Assembly: GCA_963556195.1 (NCBI GenBank)
Contig: OY744520.1
Location: 146,232,211 to 146,296,210 of the forward strand
Source: Sepiola atlantica
Lineage: Eukaryota > Mollusca > Cephalopoda > Sepiida > Sepiolidae
Direction of reading: 5' to 3'
Length of the DNA stretch: 64,000 nt
Part shown: piece by piece, positions 44,460 to 56,938 of the stretch
How the letters are laid out: the number at the start of each line of letters is the position of its first letter
How positions within the stretch are numbered: position 1 is the first letter of the stretch
Program-made: the position numbers and the translations under genes
Notes under the pieces: generated by a model
Told to the model about the DNA's origin: nothing
Database searches by the model: none
Seen by the model: only the letters and a program-made list of their open reading frames with translations

Positions 44460-45244
44460 ATAATAACATATATGTGTACATGTGTGCTATATGTCTGCGG
44501 GTACGCGTTGGTTGTGAATGTGAACACCCGCTTGCATCTGACGTGTATGCAGGACTTAATAGAATGCACACTGGGACACGTTTATGCAAGATAAGTAATA
44601 GAAAATTTCAAATACGAATAAATAAGAAAGTCAAGACAACCCAAATAAAAAAATATTTTTAAAATAATAATGAACCCCTTCAATGGAGATAACTCTCATC
44701 ACCTTAGATTACAACAAGTTGTCCCCCTACATCACAGCTGACACGAATTATATAAAACGCACATGGTTGAAAAATAACGGAAAACCAATAAATAACTAAA
44801 TAAATTATATTTAAATAGAAACAAGTAATAATAATATAATTATTACTGTTAAAATATTATAACAATAATTTAATAATATCAAACATTAAATATCCGCCCA
44901 CTCTTTAACAGTAATTTAGCGTACGGAGGAAATAGTTTAGATTTTAGCGCAACAACCTCGAAAAACATTTTCAGAGAATAAGGGGCAGTCTTGTTAATGA
45001 CTGCTCCGAAGATAGTCAAGTTCACTTTCATTTTGATTCCCCTCTCCATTGGTATCTTACTCACTTAGGTAACCTTTCACACGCACCCGCTCTATCCAAT
45101 AATGGCGGACCTTAAATTATCTGCGATGCTTATATATATATTGGGAATACCGTGTGAAGCTTTCTAAAATCCATGTTGGCTGGATAAGAGCTCCGTTGTG
45201 TCCGAAATAATTATTGTCTGAAAATGGGTTAGAGGGTGTTACTT

Positions 45245-45248
<4 letters not shown>
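44460..45248. other. No gene recognised
   Basis: AT-rich; nothing identified. Confidence 0.5.

Positions 45249-45315
<67 letters not shown>
45249..45315. repeat. (TA)n microsatellite
   Basis: About 33 TA units. Confidence 0.95.
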
Positions 45316-45316
<1 letters not shown>

Positions 45317-45318
<2 letters not shown>

Positions 45319-45463
45319 CTAAAACAAAATCAAGATGAAGAAAAAAAAAACGGAAGGTATTTTGAAATATTTTGTTAAATGTTTCGAAATATTTTTATTT
45401 TTCTTTTGATTTAATTACTCGCATCTAATACATGGTTTTTGAAGGCATTTTTGCCTCTATATT
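45317..45463. repeat. Direct repeat, left copy (about 147 bp)
   Basis: Nearly identical to 45691-45835, both reading agctaaaa...caagatgaagaaaaaa, ggaaggtattttgaaat and acatggtttttgaaggc. It directly follows a (TA)n array. Confidence 0.85.
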
Positions 45464-45690
45464 TATATTAACTTTCAAAAGATGCTTTATAAAATGAACT
45501 TTCCTAATTTATAACTCGCAGCGATCATGCGCAATCAAGTTCTATTCTATTTAAAACAGACATTTTCAACAATAGTCCACAACACCGGACGTGACACTTC
45601 ACCAACACCAGGAAGTAAATTATGGAAAAAAAGGTTATACCTTTATTTGTCTTGGCTCTGTCGAAGCTCGTTTTTGTCAAGCGAAATATC

Positions 45691-45829
45691 AGCTAAAAAA
45701 AAATCAAGATGAAGAAAAAAAAAAACGGAAGGTATTTTGAAATATTTTGTTAAATGTTTCGAAATATTTTTCTTTTTCTTTTGATTTAATTACTCGCATC
45801 TAATACATGGTTTTTGAAGGCATTTTTGC

Positions 45830-45835
<6 letters not shown>
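45691..45835. repeat. Direct repeat, right copy, followed by (CT)n
   Basis: Copy of 45317-45463, 374 bp downstream. It passes directly into (CT)n and then (TA)n. The spacer (45464-45690) has a 61-codon open frame with no recognised domain. Confidence 0.85.

Positions 45836-45920
<85 letters not shown>
45836..45920. repeat. (CT)n(TA)n microsatellite
   Basis: (ct) to about 45856, then (ta) to 45920. Confidence 0.95.
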
Positions 45921-45921
<1 letters not shown>

Positions 45922-48589
45922 CCTATGTTACCCGATCTGATACCAGAAGGTTTGTTTAGAATGTTTGTTTCCTGTATGGTAATTCGCATAAATATGGGTA
46001 TTCTTCGAAAGTTTCACGTTCATACATATATTCAACTTATACACAGAAAGAGACATACACGCGTCTCTTATATTGAAATAAATCTATTTAGTTTAATTGA
46101 ATACAAGTATTTATTCTAATTTGATTTCATTCAAAATTCATAAACCACTGACATCTGTTAACACATTTTCCTTGCATAACTAAAATAATAATGCTCTTTA
46201 CTTTTATGCTATCCTAATAGCTAACATACAATAAAGAGACTCATCATGTTGCCATCTACATACGTGTTTGTGGTGTGCAGAGACACGTTTATAAATTAGA
46301 TGGAAACGCTTAAAAGAGAGAGTTGCATTTTCTCTAAATGTTCAGAGAGATATTAAGAAATATTAAAGAGTAGTTTAATCAGAATAAAGTGATAGATAGG
46401 TAACTTATTCAGTTAATTCTTAATTACGGTGTATTAGAATAATTATTAACGATTTTTTCAAACATAATAGAGTGTAACAACATTATCTTCTCACTTGAAA
46501 TATTTTAGATTCTGTTTGTCCGTTTTATTGCATATCACCATTTTGGGGGTTCTTCTGTAATGGCGAAACAGAACTTCCATTGAAAACGTTGATGTTATAT
46601 CCATAGCTGAAGAGAGATGAGTTAATACCGTTTCAATCGATCTGAATGAGTTCAACACGGTTTAGCCGATTCCATAGTCCGGAACAGTATCTATTGCCCA
46701 TTCGTTTTGCATTTCGACTTAACTATCAACTGCTTGCTTCTCGCTCTGTAGTTTGAAGCGAGGCGAGCTGCCTTTTCGCCGTTAGATTGTCGTTATCAAT
46801 AAAGTAAGAAACCTCTTGAAATCGAAGTTCAAAAAGGAATCGGTCAGTTAATAACTGAATTCATGACTGTTGAATTGATGAACAAATAAGAATACACCAG
46901 CTATTGTGAGATTTGGATGACAGTTATGCTCGGGGCTAGCCACCTGTGAAGGGGAAGGGGATGCAAAGAAGAAGGAATGAAGAAGACGAAGGAATGAAGA
47001 AGACGAAGGAATGAAGAAGACGAAGGAATGAACAACAGAGAATGGAGGGGAACTCAGAAAAAGAAAAAGGAAAAGCCATGAGTGAGGAGCCAAAATGAAA
47101 ATAAATAACGAAGAAAACGAAAAAGAAAATAGAAAGAACAAGAGGGGGTGGGACAAGAATGTAAGGAAATAACGAGAGGAAAAACGAAGACAAAAGAGAA
47201 TGGGCGTAGAAGAAAAGAAGAAGCTAAAAAGAAGAAAGGGTGAAGAGACGAAACGAAAGAGGAACAAGGAAGGATGGGCAACTAAAACGAAGAAGCAGGA
47301 AGGGACAAGAATGAGTAAATAATAAAAAAGGAATGAGGAAGTAGAAAAAATTACGAAGAATAAAAAGGAGCGAACTGGAAAAGGGGTAACCCTGCCTCTT
47401 CCTTTCTCGCCCTCGCGCTCTTTCCTCCTCTCTCTATTTATCTATCTCGATCCCTCGCTCTTTCTCACTCTCGCCTCCTCTTCTTCTTTCTCCTTTTTCT
47501 TTTCTCTTCTTTTGCTCTGTCATCTTTTATTTTACTTCATCTCTTCTCACTGAAATACCAACAAATCACTGACAGTGTATTGCCATCTTTTTCATGTTAT
47601 CGTCCCAAAACTCAATAAATGTCTCTTTCTTCTCAGTCTTTTGGTACTCTAATTTTAGCATAGGCCAGGTAATTACACTTTCCTTTTTCTCCACACGATC
47701 CATCGGTCTTACAGTTCATACTTATACCATATAGTCAGGTAGACACTCCGTTAAATTCGATCTCCCGAGTAATATGCTATTCTGTAGTTCATGGCACTCT
47801 AGATGTAAACTAGAACCTTATAAGTAAAAATATAACCAAATATTCTTTACAAAAATTCTTAGAAAACTGTGAGCGCTTGAGTAGGAATCAAACAGAAGAC
47901 TTGGCCAATAACAGTTCTATTTAAACAAAAATGAAAAGTTTATAACTGCTTTTTCCTATTTCCCAACATTTTCCGCTGCTGTAAGCGGTGAGGTGATTGA
48001 TGAATGGTGTCTGGCCACGCCAGTAGAGGGGGCACCCTGGGAGAGGGACGAACTGTGACATGGAGATAGCTCAACTCAACAGGCAGTTGTATTTTGGAAA
48101 GACCAGGTCTTTTTCTTAGCTATCTGAAATCACCAGTTGTACCAAGAATAACAATCGGTATAAAAGTTGTATTCAGCTCAGGAATTGGGCACCTGAATGT
48201 CTTGTTTAAATATAACCAAGGAGTCCGTCACAGATAGGTTGCTACTTGGTTAAAAGGAATTCAAACCATAAAAAATAGCCATCTGGTTTTCAAGTCGACG
48301 GTAAAAAAGACAATGGGTGGTCGAATTAATTGTTGTCTGAAATTGAGGTAAAAAACTTGATAAAGAAATTATCAAGATGGCAACTGTGCAAATTTAATGA
48401 TTAGAGTTATCGAGTTGACAGTGTTAGAGGTGGAGCCAAATAGAGAACTGGATGGTGGATTATCCAATAGGAATTTATTGGAACATGTCCTGTCCATCAT
48501 TGATGAGGGTGGTGTAAAACCCCAAAATGTACACTAGTATGTGCCAAGGGGTGCAGGAATATTATTCATTGAATGCTGTAATTGACAGG
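45921..48589. other. No gene recognised; purine tract and minisatellite inside
   Basis: 46920-47360 is strongly purine-biased on the plus strand and contains a 17-18-bp repeat (gaagacgaaggaatgaa, three copies, 46971-47027). The antisense Ser/Phe-rich frames there are artefacts. 46700-46850 has an LTR-like appearance (a caataaagt signal near 46797) but no partner was found. Confidence 0.5.
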
Positions 48590-48885
48590 GTCACTACCTC
48601 TGACGTAAGCGACAAAGAATCGCCTGTGGCATGTTTGAAAGCCTGGAACGTAATTTGCATAACGGCCAAGTAAACTTATAAAAGCGAGTGTTGAAGCGTA
48701 GGGCTGAAAGAACTAGAGGACGAAAGAAGTGGGAATATCGATAACGGTTATAAAATAAATTGAACCAACTATGGAAATAATTGGAATAACGATGTTTACG
48801 CAGTTTCTGCACACAGTTAGAATATTGTTCCGGACCTTTTTGTGGGTTCCTTTCTTTCAAACTATTCCAGGGTCGTGGTGGCAGA
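48590..48885 (+). repeat. Possible 5' LTR remnant of the adjacent Gypsy fragment
   Basis: Contains a tataaaag box (48678) and ataaaataaa (48751) at LTR-like spacing, directly upstream of the gag-like coding start. No 3' LTR was found, so this is inferred from position only. Confidence 0.3.
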
Positions 48886-48896
48886 TAAGGTTGTAT

Positions 48897-49975
48897 ATGA
48901 AGCTAATACCGGAATTCAGCGGTGCGAACCCAAGCTAATCCAGCTGAGCGTATGTGTCGGTTGCGTTCGATGAATAAAATAGAATGCATAATCCCCATGC
49001 GTTTGACAGACGGTGTATTTGCGGTCTACTGACAATTGGGTAATAAAAAAGGGGGATTATGTTTCTATAAAGGAAGCTTTGTTTACAACGTTAACCCTGA
49101 ACTCCTATGCGGCGTACACGCAGTTTTGGGCAAGTTGAATGCATCCGCGTGAAACCGTAGATGTTTTCCTGGCAGACCTGCAGAAGCTTTCTGTGCCATT
49201 CGATGGTATGATGAATCGAGGTCTCAAAACAGCCTTCGTCCATGGGTTGTCCGACCATGCCCGACAGCTCCTACGAGCTTCTTCTCAGCGTCCGGCACGA
49301 GCGAGAGCTATATTGAAAGATGACCTACCTGGACCTGTATTAATAACGGCATATGTTAGGCCAGTACACACCAAGGAAATCTAGACAAAGAACACTAGGA
49401 TAAATTGTTTATATGGGGTGGAATTAACCACTTACCTAGGGATCGTCTCGCTCGACAAAGGGAGAGCTCGAAACCCTGAATCGCAAAGATGGTGCACGTT
49501 GCTACCGATGTGATAATCAAGGCAACACCTCTCTGGATTGTTCGGGAAAATGGTTAGGTAACACTAGCTATGTGCCGCCTTTTTGGAGAGTGAGCGTGCG
49601 ATTGTAATTGAGGTTCTAGTAATAATTGGGGACTCGCTTGGGTTCAAACTCTTTGATGGAGATAGACGCGATTAAATATCTAGGCGGAGTATCGATCTTA
49701 ACGTCAGGGGACGTATAATTTCATGATGAGCCAGTTTCTGTTTGAGCGGCTGCGCCAGCACTTATCATCGAAGAACACGATTTTTTAGGGAAACCTGACC
49801 GGCAACGAAATAAATGGACTGCGACGTGGAAATGGGCGGAGGGCAAGGAGACTGACAAGCTGTAAAACTGTGTCGCGGAGTATTCGATGCCGGCAACAGT
49901 CAGGAGATTGTTCGAGGGAGAAGTAAGGCGATGGATAAAAAAGTCTGGCTTGGACTCCCGAGACGGCTGACGTCT
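48897..49975 (+). pseudogene. Gypsy gag-protease fragment
   Basis: Reads through frameshifts as gag followed by the start of pol. Gag: IPEFSGANP (48909), ALFTT, then the open frame 49139-49384 with ETVDVFLADLQKL, LKTAFVHGLSDHARQLLRAS and ARAILKDD. A zinc knuckle CYRCDNQGNTSLDC follows near 49498-49540, where the His position is Asn. A protease-like region with IKYLGGVSI (49670) and TATWKWAEG (49828) comes next, then AEYSMPATV (49876). The sequence stops resembling pol after about 49970, before the RT domain. The wording matches the minus-strand element at 7780-10005, suggesting the same clade. Non-functional. Confidence 0.75.
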
Positions 49976-50619
49976 TGCAGAATCAATGAAAAGTCGATTC
50001 CTATACTCGTACTGAAATATCGCCGTTTATACCAGTTTTATATGAAGTCCTATAGTACTTTCTTACATTCTATTGGCTCTGACTTGAATATTGTACTATT
50101 GTCTATTGCTTGAATTGGACTGCTCTTCAAGAATACTTCATTTAACAGAGGTGCAACAGCTGCTTCCCTTTTTCCCCTACGTGCTCGATGTATGATTAAT
50201 CTGCCGTGTACGCAATCAACTGCCGATAGTATGTTTTGTTTCGGTAATAACTGACGTCAATAGCCATTATTTCCCAATTGTTTACGACTTGAATTTCACC
50301 GACCTCATGCGTACTTGGCGAAAGATCAATCGATTGGTATCGCCGACAAGCTCGTATTACTTTGTGTACAACGTCTCTAATGAGATATAAGTCAAACTTA
50401 TAATGTATCAGGATACTTACCTCAATCTACCTATCTACCTCCTACTCAAACTCTACTTTCTCTTCTTGAAAGTTTCAGTTATGGTCACTGTATTCTTTAA
50501 TAATTCTTGGGCGCAACTCTACAGACATTAACATTACTACGGATATACGATATTGTATATGCAGAAAGAATGAATTATTTCTCTCTATATATATAAAATG
50601 TAGATGTACGTGTCTATAT
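49976..50619. other. No gene recognised
   Basis: Flank of the Gypsy fragment; no RT sequence is recognisable here. Confidence 0.45.
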
Positions 50620-51640
50620 AATCACACTCGTTCATTTTCGCTATCAAATTCAGCACAAAAATATTTATCTTTAATATCTAATTCACTTTGCTCCTCACTT
50701 AGAAATGTTCGCAGCACATTATGTCTTGCAAAATTGTACACAGTTAATGGTGACACACCCCAATTTGTCAATGGCAGCCATGTTAATAACAACATCCATA
50801 CCATGACCTTTATCTCGAGTTGCACTTCATTTATTGAAAGTGTTACAGTGATAAGTTCTACATCCAATCTATACGCCAACTTCTCACACACAGAGTTTCC
50901 ATAAGAGTTGTGATGGATCCAGTCCACAATGACTACTGATTTCCTTCCTTCTACTATAGCTTGTACAATTGCTAAGATTTAATGTCGCAGTTGTTCATAC
51001 AACGGATAGCTACGTATGCAAAATCTCTCTCCTTGTCCCTGAGGACACAATCTAGCTAATTGTCCCTTCTCACTGCATCTGTAACATTTCATAGCAGGCT
51101 TTGGTGTCACCTTGTTATTTTTATATTTTGTTCGCGACACCGAAAATAATGTCTGCTTAATATTGTTTAGTCAATTTTTGTATTTAGGGTTCGACTTTCG
51201 GCTACAGCCCTTATTCTTGTGATCACCGTATCTTAGTAGCGGATAGCATCCTGCTGACATTTATAGGCTCGCTAATTTTCTTTGTTATTATAGTTGGCAG
51301 CTGCTGAAGTGCGATTGCTGTCCGATCCGGGAACCTATGTATGAATGTCAGCTTAACAAATTTTTCTGCACTCCTCTGTTCGAATTCTGTTGATACTGCT
51401 AATCGCTTGTGCTTTTCACTTATATATCAACTGATTTGCCCACCCATCTTGTCTGTTAAATTTCTATATGCTGTAAAATCCCATCTGTAAAAGTATTTTA
51501 TAACAATAACTTGATCATCTCATCAGCAGCCTTATATCTTTCTTACATTTCCATTTAGAGAACCAATACATCCTGAGAAAAGAGTATCAGACTCAGAAAA
51601 TCAGAGATTTGCTGCAACCTTGCAGTCAGACACTACTTTA
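50620..51640 (-). pseudogene. Retroelement gag/protease remnant, minus strand
   Basis: Minus-strand reading: gag-like FVKLTFIHRFPD (about 51330-51365), then a zinc knuckle CYRCSEKGQLARLC (51045-51090) in which the His is replaced by Gln. Downstream is a 101-codon open frame (50927-50622) in which an aspartic-protease-like region can be suspected (a degenerate VDW...NS segment and repeated beta-strand-like hydrophobic runs). No RT is seen. The family is probably Gypsy-like; the protease call is weak. Confidence 0.5.
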
Positions 51641-52001
51641 GTTAGCCATGCCACTATGCCCCGTGCGAATCAAAGGATTTGAGAATGACAGTGGGCAAAT
51701 GCAATTTCCCTATATCCGTGGTAAAATCCGAAATAATTTGTCCTTGTTGTTTCTTTTCGCATTCGTTGTATCTTTTCTCCTGACTCTTCCTTTCCACTTC
51801 TCCTATTCTGTATCTCCCTTCCTCCTCTTGGCTTTCTTTTCTTTTTCTCTCTGATCTTTTCTTTTCTTTCAATGCCTCCTTTCGCACTGTAATGCCATCA
51901 ACTGGCTTACAGAATGTCGGCATCACTTTCATTTTATGTCCCAATCAGTTCCCACAATGCATCGCACTCCTTTTCACCCAATAAATTTCGCTTACTTACT
52001 A
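51641..52001. other. No gene recognised
   Basis: Includes a pyrimidine-rich tract (51750-51875) that produces low-complexity frames on both strands. Confidence 0.45.
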
Positions 52002-52098
52002 TTCATGTGTAAGACTAAGTAACTATGAATGTGTAAGACTAAGTAACTATTAATGTGTAAGACTAAGTAACTATTAATGTGTAAGTCTAAGTAACACT
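52002..52098. repeat. Minisatellite, 24-bp unit
   Basis: The unit tgtgtaagactaagtaactat(g/t)aa recurs about 3.7 times. Confidence 0.9.
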
Positions 52099-52634
52099 TT
52101 CTTTTCTCATCACAAAAGAAAAAAAACAAAAGTAATAAAAAACGAAAAAGAAAAATAGAAGAAAATAAAAAGAAGAAAAATAGAAAACGTAAATAAAAGA
52201 AAAAATAGAACGAAAAAGAAACAAAAGAAGAAGAAAAAGAAGAAAGAGAAAAGTGTAATAATAATATTAATACTTTCAAGCAACGTTGAGACTCCATTAG
52301 AATTGATTACCATAAAATATTAGTATATATACGAATATTAAATGATAGATGAATAGCATGAGCCAGACACGATAGTTGGCCTTGGAAATTTACTAAGCAA
52401 ATATCTGGTAGGATCTTATGATCTCATGATGTCATTGGAGTGGTGGACAAAAAAAAACACGCAATGGTTTATTATAGATGAATCAGAGACCAATACGTGT
52501 GACAATAAGAATGGGATATATATAAGCTTTTTGCATGCAAGATGAAAAGGAGATGGTCGATGAAAAAAGTCAGAGATTGCCAATAGAGTGTCAGCCAACA
52601 GATAAAACGTTATATACATAGAATATATGTAACC
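52099..52634. other. Purine tract and unidentified sequence
   Basis: 52120-52255 is an A/G-rich low-complexity tract; the rest is unrecognised. Confidence 0.5.
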
Positions 52635-52922
52635 ATAAGAGTATTGATTTACTCCTCTCCAGGAGTTAGGCACAAGGCCAGTTTTTATCTTACTCCCGCA
52701 AGTAAGATGTGACCCGTCGGCATTCCCCGGTAGGGGCACCTCAGGCAGTAAGCAATAAACTTACTCCTCCCCAAAGAGGGGAGGCAAAGCCTGGGAAGGT
52801 GGACCTCCTCGAACTACACAGGACAGACCCATTGACCGGCGTAAATCAAGCCCCGAAGGCCAAGACAACACCAGTATGGGGTGCAGTATCCATCGGAACA
52901 GATACTACACTTTGATCTTAAG
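52635..52922 (-). mobile_element. U2-headed SINE, copy 4
   Basis: On the minus strand the right edge reads taagatcaaagtgtagtatc (U2-like), followed by the same body as copies 1-3 including cttggccttcggggc. A deletion joins ccgacggg to tcacatcttactt, then the 3' end matches copy 1 (ggagaggagtaaatcaata). The open frames across it are shadows. Confidence 0.8.
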
Positions 52923-53332
52923 CGCACTAATTTGAATAGCAGTGCAAGAAAGTTTAATAGTCGCCTCATTTCACTGGTTGTCAACGATTGTCATCATGAT
53001 GTCATCTCTAGTCGGAATGGCTGCGCGTATAATTTCTTACCACTTGCCCCAGTTCAGCAAAGGTTAAACCAAATTGATAAGAAGCATCACAACATATTGT
53101 TATGGCATTGCATCTAATACTTTACACTTTATTCAAAATAAATTAAATAAACAACAAGAATTCAAAATGAATAGTTAAGTTGTGTTATTGCTGCGTTAAA
53201 ATAAATAAACATTACGCTGTTTCATGGATTTTTATTTACTATTTCTATTTACTTGTCTCCCCACAGGGACACGAGAGAGTTAGAAGGAAATTCGTTTTCT
53301 TAATTAGAGGAAAATCAAGCTACCAAAAAGGG

Positions 53333-54175
53333 GCATTCTGGATTGGGACAAAAGTTTTAATTGCCTCAGTCTAGAATAATTTCTCATTCACCTTTACTAA
53401 CCGAAGACAGAAAAGACGAAGTGTGGTAGCAAAACAGATATTACACTTTTAATTATTTTATTGCAAAACATGTAAAAATACAATTTAAATTTTAAACAAA
53501 TCGGGTACAAGGCCATCAACATGTGGGGAATAAATGTCATTGGTCATCTCCTGGCTATCCGGCTCTTTGCTAGAATCATTAGTCCCACGGTACCACATTT
53601 ACTCTAGGGGTCAAAATTCCTAATGTGTTGAAAATTTAAATTTTATTTATAAATATATATATTAAATTCAATGTTTTAATCATTGTTTTTTTCTAGTACT
53701 AAAACATATTTGAATTGTTTCATAATTTTATTACACACATGTTGGCACAAAAATAAAGTTTTTTATACAAAAAAAACAAGTTTTAACCACATTTCTAGTT
53801 GATATTATTTTATGACGTCGACGGATAAGCATAAAAGTTAATTTTGTATCAGAACAAATGTTATTATGTAAATAATATTTCAAATTTTAGAGAAAAGCAA
53901 GTATTTTTTAGTTAAGCCTCTTCTATAAAGACAGGTTTGTCAACCATCTTGAATTTTAGTTTATGAGTTTTTTATAGTGTTACCTTCAAATCACGATGAG
54001 ATTTCCAACCATGAAAACGACATGAACAAAATCATCGGCATCTTTATTTTAAATACCAAACAATTACTAGATCACAGATTATATAATTTCAGACAGAAAT
54101 GACCATAGTCATGTGTTCATGTGTTGGCGTGTAATAACTTTTCTTTTTGAAGCGTTTTGTTTTAATTTTGAAATA
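53333..54175 (-). repeat. U2-containing duplicated segment, copy A
   Basis: Pairs with 54185-54770. Shared blocks in order: cattctggattggga / cttccggattagga, taattgcctcagtctagaa / ttatctcaatctagaagg, a U2-like block (53418-53452 as minus strand: agtgtaatatctgttttg), gtttgtcaaccatcttgaat (53928), gaaaacgacatgaacaaaat (54014) and attactagatcacagat (54063). Copy A carries an extra stretch of about 260-330 bp between the U2-like block and the later blocks. No coding potential. Confidence 0.7.
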
Positions 54176-54184
54176 ATCCAGCTC

Positions 54185-54770
54185 TTAAAAAGAGGACTTC
54201 CGGATTAGGACAAAAAATTAAAATTATCTCAATCTAGAAGGAGTTTTCATTCACTGACTGGGGACAAAAAAGATAAATTGTAGTATCAGAACAGATACTA
54301 CACTTTGAAGTTTTAACAGAATTTCTAGTCGATAATATTTTATTGCTAAGATATTGTTAAAAAAAATGGTGTCAACACGTAGACATAAAAGTTCAATGTT
54401 ATATATCTTAAAAATTAAATGAGAGCTTTTTTTCAGAACAAACAAAACGTTTTATTTTATACAAACTTGTTATTGTATAAAAAATATTTCAAACTTTTTT
54501 TATTTAAGATTTTCCTATCAAGACCGGTTTGTCAACCATCTTGAATTTTAGTCTGAACGTTTTTTTATATCAGTTTACCTTAAAATCGCTATCCAAATTC
54601 CACCGTGAAAATGACATGAACAAAACCATCAGTAGCCTTTTTTAAATACCAGACAGTTACTAGATCAAAGATGAAATAGTTTAATAGAGAAATTACCATC
54701 GTCATATGTCTACATGTAGTGTGTAACAGTTCCCTTCGAAGTGTCTTGTTTAACTTCCTATGACCGATTA
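54185..54770 (-). repeat. U2-containing duplicated segment, copy B
   Basis: On the minus strand 54305-54270 reads aaagtgtagtatctgttctg, a good match to the U2 5' domain, followed by a body unlike that of the other U2-headed SINEs. It pairs with copy A. Bases 66-130 at the window start may be a third, partial relative without the U2 part. Confidence 0.7.
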
Positions 54771-55277
54771 CTGTGACGTCAGCAGAAAAACGAGGCACAG
54801 AGAAATGCCCTTCTTACTTTACAACGACTACGGCCGGACACAGGTATGTTCACTTTTATTATATAAATCATATGATAGAAACATAATAAAAGGTATAAAT
54901 ACTTAGGCATATATTACTAGGGATACCCTGTTTCAAGCCCTTATTAACATTTCAATAGTGTTGAAATTATAAATCAAAAACATCGGATTTTCTATCTGAA
55001 GTGCAAGCGATAATGCTGTAACTACATTTGGTCAAAGTATAATATACTTGTCCAGGTACTCTTAATAATGCAGTTTAAGAATAAATAGTGCCCTGGGGTC
55101 AATCTCCATTTTCAAGTTACAAATACAATGAAATAGCGTTATCCGGCTGAAGCACAAATACCACGATATCATTGTTAATTCTTCGATGGAAATCTAAGTA
55201 GCATGGGTAATTTAGTTTCAAAATATATATGGTTATAGATGGTCTGTATCCAACATCAACAGACTGCATCTTATCTC

Positions 55278-55278
<1 letters not shown>
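54771..55278. other. No gene recognised
   Basis: AT-rich; nothing identified. Confidence 0.5.
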
Positions 55279-55356
<78 letters not shown>

Positions 55357-55357
55357 A
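55279..55357. repeat. (CT)n(TA)n microsatellite
   Basis: (ct) 55279-55318 then (ta) to 55357 with one interruption. Confidence 0.95.
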
Positions 55358-55425
55358 TTACTTTTAGATAAGAAGAAATGCATATCAAAAATACAAAATA
55401 AGGCTCTAACGGCGTAGACGTTGAC

Positions 55426-55612
55426 ATGGCAAGCCCACCACAGAGTTACGATAATCCAACAAAACATGATAGTATCCTGGGATACTACTTGGACGCTCTG
55501 GGCAAAAATAATGATGCTTCGGCTCCGAAACCAATCCTGACCCTAGAGTCATCATTTGGTAAAGCTTTGCTGAGAGCAATGCTGCTTTGCAAACGACAGC
55601 GATTCTATGAAC

Positions 55613-55620
<8 letters not shown>
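55426..55620 (+). CDS. Unidentified open frame running into (TA)n
   Basis: The frame starts MASPPQSYDNPTKHDS and continues GYYLDALGKNN, ILTLESSFGKALLRAMLLCK and RQRFYEHLY before entering a (TA)n array that only extends the frame as Ile-Tyr repeats. The 65 residues before the repeat are of normal complexity and the sequence is less AT-rich than its flanks. I do not recognise it. It could be a remnant of a mobile-element gag or a lone exon; no splice context was established. Treat as hypothetical. Confidence 0.2.
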
Positions 55621-55658
<38 letters not shown>

Positions 55659-55700
55659 CATAAAATACATTAAACTAATTTTTATATATATATATATATT
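55617..55700. repeat. Two (TA)n arrays
   Basis: (TA)n at 55617-55655 and 55683-55700. Confidence 0.9.
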
Positions 55701-56858
55701 AGGGGCATTTTAAAATACTTCCGTGGACCGAGAATGAAAGTAGTTTTTCAGAAGTTGAGTTAAAAATGTGTATATAAAACGCAGGCAGTCGGGAATTTAA
55801 GTAGTGACTTCGATTGAGTCTAAGAACAGCGACAGCTCTTGTTGGAGACAAGGCCAAGTAAAGAAGTGAGAGAAGTGGTAAAGATAACAGATAAAGGAGG
55901 TGGGTGATAGGGTTAGTTAAATGAACTATGGCTGATGCTGAGAGAAGAGAAGGGGAAGGGTTTTTTTGGCTACTGCTCATTGCTAGTAAGCAATAAACCG
56001 GAGCGAGTTGGGGTAGGGTTATCATAAGCTAAAAACAGAAGTGATTCAGGTCAGTAAGTAGGTAGTTTTGAAAGGGGTTCCCGTAATTAAAAGGGATTTT
56101 TATACAAACTTATATATAATTCAGAAAGTTTAAAAGGGTTCCAATTGGGAAATTAGGATTCAGATCATTGGAAATTTGGAATTTACGGGTTTACTATGTA
56201 ATAATTCGGACAAAAACTAGTATTTAAGAATGTTATGTATAAAGACTTTAAAGAATTCTCAGTTAGTTAAATATTTAATGTATGACTAAATAAGATACTT
56301 TAATATATAACTGAAGTCATGATTGGGAACAGCGTTAGTCTGCTTGCAGCAATTGAGTTCTAGTGTAAGGATTATGGGGTAGGATTTGGTTGAATTTTGT
56401 AACCTAAGTGAGTCGATGGTTCGAATACAAGGGAGATAAAAAAGCAATGGATGAGTGTGTACGAGGGTTGGTCAATACTTGAAAAAAGGGAAATAGGAAT
56501 TAGAGTGTTGAAGTAGAAGCGGATGAGGATTAGTGGAGTGGAAGAGAATAATATTAGTTCTCAATTTACATTAAGTGTTATGGGTTAATAAAGTTATTAG
56601 GTGTACAGGTGAGGATACGCTATGTTATTTGGATGGTTATTTGTAAGGTTGCAAAAGTTAAAAGTTAAAAAATTAACAAATTATAGAATTTAAGGGGTCG
56701 TTCGCTGGTAGGGAATAATGAAATTTATGTATTTAAATGTTCGTTTGTGTCTGCAATTTGAGATAAATTCGTTTTTAGAGTTAATAATATTTTTGCTTTT
56801 AGCTGCTGTAGCTATAATAATGTTTCTAATGTACACTTTTGACTGAGGGTGTACACAA

Positions 56859-56860
<2 letters not shown>
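55701..56860. other. No gene recognised
   Basis: Unusual for the window in being G-rich on the plus strand (many gggt/agtgg words, 55740-56650), but no ORF or family was recognised. Confidence 0.45.

Positions 56861-56935
<75 letters not shown>
56861..56935. repeat. (TA)n microsatellite
   Basis: About 37 TA units. Confidence 0.95.

Positions 56936-56938
<3 letters not shown>

Noticed and set aside
46700..46860. An LTR at 46.7 kb belonging to the Gypsy fragment at 48.9 kb
   Set aside because: A polyadenylation-like signal is present but no matching second copy or primer-binding site could be found.
46848..47281. 139-codon Ser/Phe-rich frame with signal-peptide-like hydrophobicity
   Set aside because: Antisense of a plus-strand purine tract; overlapping frames in three phases have the same composition, which argues for low complexity.
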